The notes below the pieces were generated by a model. The model ran no database searches, had not been told where the DNA came from, and saw only the letters and a program-made list of their open reading frames with translations. From assembly GCA_023957125.1 (NCBI GenBank), contig JAMLHL010000013.1, positions 62,001 through 126,000 on the forward strand: DNA of 64,000 nucleotides, in the 5' to 3' direction. Position 1 is the stretch's first letter. Each line of letters starts with the position of its first letter. A program made the position numbers and the translations under genes. This DNA comes from Chitinophagaceae bacterium (GTDB lineage: Bacteria; Bacteroidota; Bacteroidia; Chitinophagales; Chitinophagaceae). Shown here one piece after another: positions 47,587 through 55,997 of the stretch.

Positions 47587-47706
47587 CTACGGTGCTTATA
47601 AAAGCAACCGGCGGCCTTTTGACAGTTGAATGCCCCCGCTGATCGCGCGGATGATCGCAGATAATGCCATCCTCAGCGATAATCTGCGTAATCAGCGGGA
47701 AATTTT
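47585..47706. repeat. 122-bp structured direct repeat, copy 1
   Basis: It begins ACTACGGTGCTTATAAAAGC and shares over 90 percent identity by eye with copy 2 at 48082. The 3' half folds into a hairpin: CCCGCTGAT pairs with ATCAGCGGG and, inside, CGCAGAT with ATCTGCG. It starts within the lldD stop codon. Confidence 0.85.
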
Positions 47707-48081
47707 ATCCCGGCTTGTCCAAATTGGGTCAGCAGATTCAATTTTCTGATGATTTTCGAAACCAGAGGTGTTGAATTTGCCCTTATCCTGATTTCTTTGC
47801 CGGTGAGTTTATTTTTGAGCTCCACGTGCTTTGATACCACCAATGCAATAGAGCAAATCAGCAGGTGTTATTTTATCAGTTCTTCTTTAAAATGGAATAT
47901 CGGTCTGGTTTGTAAATCGCTTTTCGCTATCCTGAAGGCCTGCTCTATTTTGTAAACTTCATGATACCTGTCAGTGATCATTTTGTTGTCTGCCGTACTT
48001 TCTTCCGGAAAGGCTTCAACGTATAATGTAGTTACGTCATAAAACAATAAATCAAAAGTGAAAGCGTAATGCTTGCCGGCA
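47707..48081 (-). pseudogene. IS1634-like transposase remnant
   Basis: Read on the minus strand, the sequence gives KHYAFTFDLLFYDVTTLYVE, the first catalytic-Asp region of IS1634/IS4-type DDE transposases, then jumps to YHEVYKIEQAFRIAKSDLQT and RPIFHFKEELIK, which belong near the C-terminus. An in-frame TAA follows, then HLLICSIALVVSKHVELK. About 350 central residues and the N-terminus are missing, so this is a deletion remnant. It lies exactly between the two 122-bp direct repeats. The family name is from memory of these motifs. Confidence 0.7.
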
Positions 48082-48205
48082 AACTACGGTGCTTATAAAA
48101 GCAACCGGTCTCCTTTTTGACAGTTGAATGCCCCCGCTGATCGCACGGATGATCGAAGATAATGCCATCCTCAGCGACAATCTGCGTAATCAGCGGGGAA
48201 TTTTT
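48082..48205. repeat. 122-bp structured direct repeat, copy 2
   Basis: Second copy of the repeat at 47585, in the same orientation. The outer hairpin stem is kept and one base pair longer (CCCCGCTGAT with ATCAGCGGGG), but the inner stem carries a change (CGAAGAT). It ends near the 3' end of the quinoprotein gene, which is convergent with lldD. Confidence 0.85.
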
Positions 48206-48261
48206 TGAGATGCGGATAAAAACTTAATATGCCCGGGATGAAACTATGCTCCACCCGTTCT

Positions 48262-50400
48262 TTATGGTAATGCAAAAGCCACATAACTATCGCCGCGTTT
48301 GCCGCCCCATTTGGAACCGCCACAGCCGATCACAATATATTGTTTGCCGTTAACTTCATACACAGATGGTGTAGCCACCCCAGAGGCCGGCAGATCCGCT
48401 TCCCATAGGATCCTCCCGTTGGTTTTATTGATAGCCCTAAACTTTTGATCCGAAGTAGCCGCAATAAAAACCAGTCCGCCCGCCGTGATCACCGGCGCGC
48501 CATAATTTTCCCTCCCGGTGATAGGGATGCCTTTTTGCGTCAGCTCTTCAAATTCTCCCAATGGTATTTTCCAAAGATATTCTCCGCTGTTCAGATCAAT
48601 AGCGCTTAAAGTTCCCCAGGGCGGACTGATGGCAGGATATCCTTCCCGGGTTAGAAATTTATTATAGCCGGTGAAACCATAAGAAGGAATAGTATCGGCG
48701 CCTGCTTCGGGTATCCGTCCGCGATAGCGTTGCAGCTGTTCGGCTTTAAGATCAAGCACATACGATGCGACGGCATTCATCTCTTCTTTACTGAGATGGT
48801 TGAAACCCGGCATCATGCGTCTGCCGGTGGAAAGCAGTTCATAAAAGGCGGCGGTCGTGTAATGATCTTTCGCGTCTTTGATAGAAGGGTAATCACCCGA
48901 GCCGTTTCGCTGAGGTCCATGGCAACCCATACAGTGCTGATGATACAACCGTATCCCGGCTTCTAACTTTGTACCCGTGCCGTAGTTGGGCTTATTCTCT
49001 ACCAGGTTCAGGATCCAGGCCATTTCATTGCCGTTTACATATAGTACATCAGTGGCAGGGTCTACCGCCGGACCTCCCCATTCGGCGCCGCCATCGTACC
49101 CCGGAATAATCAACGTACCCCCGGTAGTAGGAGGCGTAAAAACACCTTCGTTGCGCAAGCTGAGAAACCGTTGCCTGATTTCAGCAGAATCCGCTACCAG
49201 CCTGTTCAGATCGTTTTCCGTTATCTGTTGCCGCACAAAGGGTTTGGGTAATACCGGAAAAGGCTGGGTAGGCGACAACTTTTCTCCCGGTACGGGATCA
49301 TTTACCGGTACCGGGCGCTCTTCTATAGGAAACAAAGGCTTACCGGTAGTTCTTTCAAATAAAAACACCATACCCGTTTTGGTGGTCTGTGCCACCGCAT
49401 CTACCCGTTTTCCATCACGGGTAACGGTAACGCATACCGGGGGACTGGAAATATCCATATCCCATACATCGTGCTTCACCGTTTGATAATGCCAGATCAG
49501 TTTTCCCGTCAGGGCATCCAGCGCCAAAACGCAATTACCGTATAACCCATCGCCCAATCGTTTCCCTCCATAAAAATCATTGGTTGGGTTTCCGGTGCCG
49601 GCGAATAATATTCCGCGTTGCTCATCCAGGCTAAAGCCGGACCAGCTATTGGTGGAGCCAATGTGCCGGTAAGCGGTGGTATCTTCCCAGGTTTCATAAC
49701 CCGGTTCTCCCGGATAAGGAATAGTATGAAAAATCCACTGTTGCTTTCCGGTCTTAATATCAAAGGCCCGGATATGCCCGGGGGTGGCATCGCTGACCAG
49801 TCCGCTCAGGATAAACAAATTTTTATAAATCATCACCGGGGAAGTAGGAGATAAGGAGAGCGCCTTGGGATCTCGTCCTAATCCCTGTTTCAGATCTACC
49901 CCTCCCTGTTCGCCAAAACCGGAGATCAGCTTCCCGGTTACCGCATTCACCGCATAGGCTACCGGCCCTGCCGTAAAAATAATCCGTTTGTCCTCACCTT
50001 CTTCCCAATAAGCAACACCCCGGTTCATATTCACAGACTTCAACGTCCAACGGGGATTGGTCAGACTATCCGCCGGGTCAAACGACCACTTTTCCTGCCC
50101 GGTTGCGGCATCTATCGCAAATAATTTTAAACGGGGTGATACGCCAAACAAAATGCCATCCACGATGATGGGATTAGATTGCATCGGACCCAAGCGGGCG
50201 CTGTCATTTCCTTCAGAATGATAGGTCCATACCTGCCGCAATTGGGTTACATTATTGGTATCTACCTGCGACAAACCGGAGTATTTGATATTCTCCGGAC
50301 TTCCGCCATATACCCGCCAGGTGGTATAATCCTGCCGTTGATTTTCCTTGCAGGAAAAAAGCAGGAGATAAGCGAGAAACGATAATAAATATTTATACAT
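48262..50400 (-). CDS. PQQ-type quinoprotein dehydrogenase with inserted cytochrome c domain, lipoprotein
   Basis: 712 residues. The lipoprotein signal ends in LLLFSC (C17). Beta-propeller repeats with GTGNPTNDFYGG and HDVWDMDISSPP fit membrane glucose/alcohol quinoproteins. A cytochrome c domain is inserted at about 480-555 with CMGCH at 490-494 and a methionine in MMPGF. The propeller then resumes (YPAISPPWGTLSAIDLNSGE) and ends with GCGGSKWGGKRGD. It should oxidise a sugar or alcohol in the periplasm and pass electrons through its own heme toward the respiratory chain. No PQQ synthesis genes are seen, so PQQ may be imported. Confidence 0.85.
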   Translation of the reverse strand: MYKYLLSFLAYLLLFSCKENQRQDYTTWRVYGGSPENIKYSGLSQVDTNNVTQLRQVWTYHSEGNDSARLGPMQSNPIIVDGILFGVSPRLKLFAIDAATGQEKWSFDPADSLTNPRWTLKSVNMNRGVAYWEEGEDKRIIFTAGPVAYAVNAVTGKLISGFGEQGGVDLKQGLGRDPKALSLSPTSPVMIYKNLFILSGLVSDATPGHIRAFDIKTGKQQWIFHTIPYPGEPGYETWEDTTAYRHIGSTNSWSGFSLDEQRGILFAGTGNPTNDFYGGKRLGDGLYGNCVLALDALTGKLIWHYQTVKHDVWDMDISSPPVCVTVTRDGKRVDAVAQTTKTGMVFLFERTTGKPLFPIEERPVPVNDPVPGEKLSPTQPFPVLPKPFVRQQITENDLNRLVADSAEIRQRFLSLRNEGVFTPPTTGGTLIIPGYDGGAEWGGPAVDPATDVLYVNGNEMAWILNLVENKPNYGTGTKLEAGIRLYHQHCMGCHGPQRNGSGDYPSIKDAKDHYTTAAFYELLSTGRRMMPGFNHLSKEEMNAVASYVLDLKAEQLQRYRGRIPEAGADTIPSYGFTGYNKFLTREGYPAISPPWGTLSAIDLNSGEYLWKIPLGEFEELTQKGIPITGRENYGAPVITAGGLVFIAATSDQKFRAINKTNGRILWEADLPASGVATPSVYEVNGKQYIVIGCGGSKWGGKRGDSYVAFALP

Positions 50401-50450
50401 GTAATAAACTCTGTTCTTCGGATGATCTCCATTAAAAAATTTTGCTATCT

Positions 50451-50458
50451 CAAATTTA
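50451..50458 (-). promoter_or_regulatory. -7 box candidate for the quinoprotein gene
   Basis: On the minus strand, TAAATTTG fits TAnnTTTG and would give a leader of about 45 nt. It marks the quinoprotein as a unit separate from the operon upstream. The rest of the 205-bp gap shows nothing clear. Confidence 0.45.
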
Positions 50459-50605
50459 CGGTTAGAGATTCACAAAAGAGCAGAAATTTAACGGTCAATA
50501 AATAGAAGGTGCTGAATAACCGGGGCACCTCATGGATGTGGGATAAAATGCGAGGTAGTTAAACAGCAGCTCCTAAATATTGTCCGTTCCTGAACGAGAT
50601 GATCC

Positions 50606-51370
50606 TTAAAACGTAATGGTTAATCCTCCGTCCACGGTTATTACTGAGCCGGTAATATAAGTTGCATCCGGCCCGGCCAGGAAAAATGCCACGCCTGCCA
50701 CTTCTTCCGGACGTCCCGCACGCTTCAAAGGCAAATGATCATACTTAATATAATTGTCATGAAACCATTCGGTAGTCAATTCGTTTATACCGTTTTGTTT
50801 AACGGACATGGCGGTATCTATAAACCCGGGGGCGATCGTATTCGCCAGAATTTTTTGAGGAGCGAGTTCCAGGGCCAGCGATCTTGTAAACTGGGTGATA
50901 GCGGCTTTTGCCATTCCATAAGCCGATTGCCCCTTCTCCACGCGCCGGTGATGAATGGAAGTGATATGAATGATTCTACCGCCTTCGGGTATGAAAGGTA
51001 CAAGCGCCCGACAGGTTTTTACCGTGCCATACAGCATCACCTCTAATACATTATTCCACCCTGCAAAATCAGTATCCAACACTTTAAAAGACTCCGATAT
51101 CCCAACGCTGTTAATCAATACATCAACCCTGGCTTGCCCGGCTTTAAGCAACCCAACCAGATGATCAATCTGTTCGTCATAACGCACATCCACTGCAAAC
51201 CAGCAATGACCCTCCCCCGGTAGTTCGCTGCAAGCCAAAGCCGCGTTTTCACTATCATTGGAAGCGATGATCACACACCATCCCTCGCAGGCAAAACGCT
51301 GCGCGATGGATTTACCTATGCCGGATGAGCCACCCAGCACCAAAACCTGTTTTCGTTGATCCGTACTCAT
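50606..51370 (-). CDS. SDR-family NAD(P)-dependent oxidoreductase (1)
   Basis: 254 residues. The nucleotide-binding motif GGSSGIGK lies at residues 13-20 and the catalytic Ser-Tyr-Lys at S138, Y151 and K155 (TSIHH, YGMAK). The NNAG element reads NSVG. The C-terminus GSVITVDGGL is standard for the classical group. It overlaps the preceding gene by one base (TGATG at 51368-51372), a sign of coupled translation. It probably oxidises a sugar or sugar-acid intermediate of the pathway encoded by the operon. Confidence 0.93.
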   Translation of the reverse strand: MSTDQRKQVLVLGGSSGIGKSIAQRFACEGWCVIIASNDSENAALACSELPGEGHCWFAVDVRYDEQIDHLVGLLKAGQARVDVLINSVGISESFKVLDTDFAGWNNVLEVMLYGTVKTCRALVPFIPEGGRIIHITSIHHRRVEKGQSAYGMAKAAITQFTRSLALELAPQKILANTIAPGFIDTAMSVKQNGINELTTEWFHDNYIKYDHLPLKRAGRPEEVAGVAFFLAGPDATYITGSVITVDGGLTITF

Positions 51371-52131
51371 CAGTAAGTGGCCCTCCCGCCGGATATATCA
51401 TAAACAAATCCTGTTGAAAAACTGTTTTCAGGCGATACAATAAAAGCAGCCATTGCAGCTACCTCTTCCACAGTTCCCAGTCTGCCCATCGGTATCTTTG
51501 CCGTCATATAAGCCATCTGCTCCGGCGCAGTATCCGCATTCATGGCGGTCTTTATCACTGCCGGCGCCAGCCCGTTTACGGTAATTCCCCGGGTAGCAAA
51601 TTCCTTTCCTAATCCCTTCACGAGGCCGATCACTCCCGCTTTTGTGGCCGAGTATCCGGCCATAAAAGGGTTGCCTTCTTTTCCCGCGATTGAAGCGATC
51701 AACAGCACCCGGCCATACCCGCGCCCGGCCATTGCCTGTAAAGCATATTTCGACATCAGGAAAGCGCCGCGGAGGTTTACCCGATATATTTTATCAAAAT
51801 CATCCACGGAATAATCAAGTATGGAGGTGTTGGTGGCTCCCACTATCCCTGCTGAATTTACCATAATATCAACACGTCCGAAATGGCCGGCTACTTCCTC
51901 AAATGCACGGGCAACGTCCTTTTCACTGGAAATATCTACAGCAAACCCTTTTGCCTCATGCCCGGCATTCTGCAATTCGGCCACTGCCGGACGGAGCTTA
52001 TCCGCGTTGTTGTCGTATATCGCCAGCCTTGCGCCTTCAGCGCCTAACCGCATAGCAATGGCTTTGCCTAAACCATCGGCTCCTCCTGAAATAACGGCAA
52101 CCTGATTATCAAACCTTCTTCCTGTCATCAT
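51370..52131 (-). CDS. SDR-family NAD(P)-dependent oxidoreductase (2)
   Basis: 253 residues. The dinucleotide motif SGGADGLG lies at 15-22 and the catalytic residues are S147, Y160 and K164 (YSATK). The aspartate at the end of beta-2 (IYDNN) suggests NAD preference. Such enzymes often act on 2-keto-3-deoxy sugar acids or on free sugars, which fits the enolase-superfamily dehydratase in the same operon. It lies 6 bp after the alpha/beta hydrolase gene. Confidence 0.93.
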   Translation of the reverse strand: MMTGRRFDNQVAVISGGADGLGKAIAMRLGAEGARLAIYDNNADKLRPAVAELQNAGHEAKGFAVDISSEKDVARAFEEVAGHFGRVDIMVNSAGIVGATNTSILDYSVDDFDKIYRVNLRGAFLMSKYALQAMAGRGYGRVLLIASIAGKEGNPFMAGYSATKAGVIGLVKGLGKEFATRGITVNGLAPAVIKTAMNADTAPEQMAYMTAKIPMGRLGTVEEVAAMAAFIVSPENSFSTGFVYDISGGRATY

Positions 52132-52137
52132 ATAGTT

Positions 52138-52950
52138 TTATCTTTTATTCGCATTATTCCACATAAACGCCATCGCATCATAAGCATCCTTATACCCCGT
52201 TTCGTGTCCGCCCGTTTCATCCACATTCAGCAGAACAGGACGACCCAATATCTGCAACACGCGGGCTAATCGCATTACACTCTCCGGAGGCACAACGGAA
52301 TCCTGTTTTCCCGCTGTAAAAGCGATGGGCATAGTCAGCTTTTCCGGCCAATATTCAGCGCTGCGTTTTTTATATTCTACAGGGATCGTTTGTTTATCCC
52401 CTCCAAATGATGCGGCGATAGCATCCTGAAATTTTCCGTATTCGAAATGATTAGCCAGGCCATTCATTGACACTACCCCGTCAACTAACCCCGGATGTAT
52501 AGCGGCAAAGGTAAGGGCAGCCGTGCCTCCCATAGAGCCCCCCACTATGAATATCCGGCCAACGCGATACTTCCGTTTGAGCTCCTGAATGATCTGTACC
52601 ATATCTTTCTCCGCGGCAGGCCCCATCCAGGAGGTTTTAGCCCGGTAGTCGGGAGCAACAGCGATCATCTGATGCTGAGCGGCAAAGTCCCTGAAAGAAG
52701 AGCATTCTCCCCGCAGGTCTTTTGCAAACTGCCAGCGGTCCGAACCATGACCGTGCAGTCCAATGAGTAAATCGCATTTCTTTTCCTTATCAAAACCTCC
52801 GGGCAATATTTCTACATAGCGCTGTGTTGTTCCATCTAACTCCGACACAAAGGCCACATCATTCATCTTGCCGGGCAGGCCTTGTGCCGCGCCGGTTAAA
52901 TAAGCCGAAAACGTAAAGCAAAGGAATATAAGGCATCGTAAACAGGTCAT
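52138..52950 (-). CDS. Secreted alpha/beta-hydrolase (esterase-like)
   Basis: 270 residues with a signal peptide (ends near GAAQG). The nucleophile elbow GGSMGG places Ser139, with Asp218 (GKQDSVVPP) and His250 (GGHET) completing the triad; LLIGLHGHGSD forms the oxyanion region. Best guess: a carbohydrate esterase or polymer-degrading esterase that removes acyl groups before uptake, or a lactonase. The substrate is unknown. It sits between the dehydratase and SDR genes with short gaps. Confidence 0.8.
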   Translation of the reverse strand: MTCLRCLIFLCFTFSAYLTGAAQGLPGKMNDVAFVSELDGTTQRYVEILPGGFDKEKKCDLLIGLHGHGSDRWQFAKDLRGECSSFRDFAAQHQMIAVAPDYRAKTSWMGPAAEKDMVQIIQELKRKYRVGRIFIVGGSMGGTAALTFAAIHPGLVDGVVSMNGLANHFEYGKFQDAIAASFGGDKQTIPVEYKKRSAEYWPEKLTMPIAFTAGKQDSVVPPESVMRLARVLQILGRPVLLNVDETGGHETGYKDAYDAMAFMWNNANKR

Positions 52951-52962
52951 GGTATCGTTAGT

Positions 52963-54138
52963 TTAAAGATCCGGCGTTGAATAAACCCGTTTTCCTTTTA
53001 TGAAGATATCGGTTTCAACCAAATATGGCTTCAAAGCTTTTACATTTATGTCAACACCCAAGCCCGGCTTTTCCGGCACCGCCACTTCCCCGCTTTTATT
53101 TAAGGCAATATGGCCGGTGGTAATGTCTAATGCCAATTGCTTTGGCTCCACCGGGTATTCACAGATAATATCTTCTTTCAATCCAACGTAAGGCTGCAAA
53201 GAAGCGCTCAAAGCGAGGTGTGAAGTAAATGTATGATTTACATAAGTAACTCCTTTCTTTGCCGCCAGATCAGCGACTCGTTTAGCCGCGGTGATTCCGC
53301 CAACCCTGCCTGTGTCAATCTGCACAAACTGAAGCCCGGCGTGACTGATCATAGCGGCTGCCTGCACAAAATTGTTACATCCCTCACCTGCCGCCAGGGG
53401 TACGCGGGGCTCCGACTTTGCCAGTTGGCTGTACGCATCCAGAGCCATGTTCGCAAACGGTTCTTCCAGCCAGTAGGCATTTATTTCCTTCAATACTTTC
53501 AACCTTTCCCGCGCGGCGGTCACGTCTTCCACCCAACAGGTTCCGATATCAATCATCAGGTAGCGATCGCTGCCCAAGCCTTCCCGGGCTGCCTTGAAAT
53601 GCGCTTCATCCATTGCCGCGGTGCCGCGCCCTATTGGTCCCCAGCCAAATTTTACCGCACGGTAACCGCTTTGTTTTGACTGTAGGGCTTTTTGATAAGT
53701 CTGCTCCGGCGTGTCGCCAAACAATTGTGAAGCGTAAGGTATTTTAGAATAAGCTTTTTTGTATCCCAGCAATTTATATACCGGCTCGTTCAAATATTTT
53801 CCCAGCAAATCCCAAAGTGCGATATCAATGCCCGACAAGGTGTGATCCGCCTGTAATAAGTCAAAACTATTCTCGTGTACTTTTCTGCTGATCTTTTCAA
53901 TATCCCCCGGCTCATTCAGATTCATGCCTTCCACAGAGGCTTTTACCGGCTTGCAGGCGCTGTGCGACATCGGACAAACATAAGCAGCGATGGTTGGCAG
54001 AGGCGCCGCTTCACATTCGCCCCATCCTTCCCAACCGCCGGCTCGTACCCGCACTAAGGCGGCATCCTGGCTGCCGTCGCCGATATCCAATATCTCCGGC
54101 ATACTTAAATAAAAAAAATCTACGGATTCAATTTTCAT
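52963..54138 (-). CDS. Enolase-superfamily enzyme, mandelate racemase/muconate lactonising type (sugar-acid dehydratase candidate)
   Basis: 391 residues from the ATG at 54138 (an in-frame ATG at 54162 is less likely). The capping domain is residues 1-125. Metal ligands are D197 (MIDIG), E226 (EEP) and E252 (AGEG). The pair D275 and H302 (QIDTG, NHTFTSH) forms the general-base dyad of the mandelate racemase subgroup, and K163 (VKFG) is the second base. These residues fit acid-sugar dehydratases or racemases. The SDR and mutarotase neighbours favour a non-phosphorylative sugar oxidation route. The exact substrate is unknown. Confidence 0.85.
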   Translation of the reverse strand: MKIESVDFFYLSMPEILDIGDGSQDAALVRVRAGGWEGWGECEAAPLPTIAAYVCPMSHSACKPVKASVEGMNLNEPGDIEKISRKVHENSFDLLQADHTLSGIDIALWDLLGKYLNEPVYKLLGYKKAYSKIPYASQLFGDTPEQTYQKALQSKQSGYRAVKFGWGPIGRGTAAMDEAHFKAAREGLGSDRYLMIDIGTCWVEDVTAARERLKVLKEINAYWLEEPFANMALDAYSQLAKSEPRVPLAAGEGCNNFVQAAAMISHAGLQFVQIDTGRVGGITAAKRVADLAAKKGVTYVNHTFTSHLALSASLQPYVGLKEDIICEYPVEPKQLALDITTGHIALNKSGEVAVPEKPGLGVDINVKALKPYLVETDIFIKGKRVYSTPDL

Positions 54139-54171
54139 ATACTGATGTTTAAGTTCATTCAATTATCGGAG

Positions 54172-54292
54172 GCTGTCGGGTTTCAGGACACAGGTATCGG
54201 GTTTCAGGTATCGGGTATCAGGTATCAGGTTTTAGGTTTTTAGGCGTTGCCTCGTACCTGATGCCTCATTCCTCACACCTCATTCCTCACCC
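54172..54292. repeat. Degenerate tandem repeats in the gap and 3' end of the mutarotase gene
   Basis: Imperfect CAGGTATCGGGT-like units (54191-54240) are followed by CCTCATTCCTCACA-type units (54261-54290). The second block lies in the last codons of the mutarotase-like gene and supplies its stop codon. Confidence 0.65.
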
Positions 54293-55184
54293 CCGCATAT
54301 ATAGTCACTGACGTATTCATCTCCTCTCCCGGCTCCAATACCGAACATTGTCCCAAACCTGCTGCCTCATTCACGCTTACCGGCATGGCCGAAGCCGGTT
54401 CCAGTATCGCCGTATAATGACCCCTGAACTGACCGTAGGAAGCGAAATACCATTGAAAGGGAAACACCTCCTGGTCGTACCGGTAAGCAAAGCAATGGTC
54501 GTCATGCGCGGAGATCATCTTCATTGTCCCTTCCGGGGCATTGTACAGGTAGAAAAAATCCATCGTTCCATCTTTCGGCGGTACTATCGCCGCATTCATT
54601 CCCTCTATTTCCGGCCAACCGAATTCACCGGTTGCCCGGAACCGTGAGGAACCGGGATCAACCACACGGGCATTTTTGGCAGACGTTTTCAGCCGGTCGC
54701 CCACCGTGATCTGCAATGCGGCATGCAGCTTCCATAGGAAATGTCTTGTGCCACCGGAAAGGTTGCGGATGGTATAATTTGTTTTCACTTCCGGCAGGTT
54801 TTTCTCCAGGATGACCGTTTTCTGATAAAACAAGCGGCTTTTCGGTAAAGTGCCGGACAGGATCACGTTCTCCGCTTCTACAACATGATCCAACGCCGTT
54901 GTCCATAATTCTCCATGATCCGGATAATCAATGCCATCTATCTTCTCCGGAAGATCATTCGGCAACAGCTCATCTATGCCTCCCCAGAAATTGCTGTCAT
55001 AGTCTGCACCGGGCTCCGCCTTTTCCAAAGGCAGGGACTGGTTATGCCAGAGAAATTCCTTGTTCAGTGATTTATTATAAACGCTTGTAAACCTGCCGCC
55101 CAATGCAGGCGCCAGCTCTACACGCAGCAAATCGTTTTCGAGTGTAAGGAGTATGATGCCGTTTTCTGTGCGTTGCGATATCAT
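54273..55184 (-). CDS. Galactose-mutarotase-like (aldose epimerase fold) protein
   Basis: 303 residues, soluble. The N-terminal half contains VELAPALGGRFTSVYNKSLN and DHGELW, which match the strand and loop pattern of the aldose 1-epimerase superfamily. An active-site assignment is not certain because the histidine pattern of true galactose mutarotases is only partly seen. It probably interconverts sugar anomers or binds a sugar in the pathway. The start overlaps the PIG-L stop by four bases (ATGA, 55181-55184). Confidence 0.75.
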   Translation of the reverse strand: MISQRTENGIILLTLENDLLRVELAPALGGRFTSVYNKSLNKEFLWHNQSLPLEKAEPGADYDSNFWGGIDELLPNDLPEKIDGIDYPDHGELWTTALDHVVEAENVILSGTLPKSRLFYQKTVILEKNLPEVKTNYTIRNLSGGTRHFLWKLHAALQITVGDRLKTSAKNARVVDPGSSRFRATGEFGWPEIEGMNAAIVPPKDGTMDFFYLYNAPEGTMKMISAHDDHCFAYRYDQEVFPFQWYFASYGQFRGHYTAILEPASAMPVSVNEAAGLGQCSVLEPGEEMNTSVTIYAGVRNEV

Positions 55185-55981
55185 CCATTCATTTTTAGCG
55201 GATGAACCAATTCTTTCAGCGCATTTCCCAGCAGGTCATCCTGCGGATAGCTATAACCCAGATGCTGCCGGTACCCTTCTGCATAAGGTTTGTTTATCAG
55301 ACGGCCGTTACGTTCGGAAAAGGATTTCATCATGATCACAAACTCATCCACTTTTGAAATATACTGCAACCAATCCCGCTGCGTCTGATGACAGCACAAC
55401 ATCTGCTCCTTAGTATCCATCACAGCAGTAATATCCACCATGATATCTCCCGTAATTTCATTCCCAAAACGATCCTTCCCCTGCACAGCATCTGCATAAT
55501 ACAAATGCGGCACAGTGGGTAAAGATTGGAAACCTGCTATTTCAATATTAGGAATAGTAGCGCCCATGCAGGCCGTTTGCGCCAGGTGGCTGGTAATTTC
55601 ATGATCCAGCATGTAATCCTGCGGACTGTGTGTAATAACAAGATCCGGGCGTACCCGCCGGAACAGTTCCATTACTTTTAACAACGTCGGCCTGTCATAG
55701 GCTATAAATACGTCTTCCGCTTCCATACAATGGTAAGAGCCGCCGATGACCATCGCCGCCTTTTCGGCTTCCACTCTTCGAACCGCACTGATTTCTTCAG
55801 CATTTAATTGAGTGGATCCGGCCTGACCGGGTGTCATTGAGGCAATCGCCACTTTCCAACCCTCTTTCACCAATAAAGCCAGCGTACCTCCCGCCAGTAT
55901 TTCCGCATCATCGGGATGGGCCATCAGGCACAGTACCGTTTGACCTTCACTTAAATTTTTCTCTTCCATTTCTTCAAGCAT
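55181..55981 (-). CDS. PIG-L family deacetylase (LmbE-like)
   Basis: 266 residues. The zinc motif AHPDDAE lies at residues 21-27 and the second site is THSPQDYMLDHEI. The family removes acetyl groups from N-acetylglucosamine-type sugars. It has no signal peptide, so it would work in the cytoplasm, perhaps after the symporter next to it has imported the sugar. It could start at the second ATG, 12 bp downstream. It lies 16 bp downstream of the symporter. Confidence 0.9.
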   Translation of the reverse strand: MLEEMEEKNLSEGQTVLCLMAHPDDAEILAGGTLALLVKEGWKVAIASMTPGQAGSTQLNAEEISAVRRVEAEKAAMVIGGSYHCMEAEDVFIAYDRPTLLKVMELFRRVRPDLVITHSPQDYMLDHEITSHLAQTACMGATIPNIEIAGFQSLPTVPHLYYADAVQGKDRFGNEITGDIMVDITAVMDTKEQMLCCHQTQRDWLQYISKVDEFVIMMKSFSERNGRLINKPYAEGYRQHLGYSYPQDDLLGNALKELVHPLKMNG

Positions 55982-55997
55982 AATATATTATAGCACT

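Noticed and set aside
47585..48205. CRISPR array or IS terminal repeats
   Set aside because: Only two copies, 122 bp long and 375 bp apart, in direct orientation: wrong for CRISPR spacing and for inverted IS ends.
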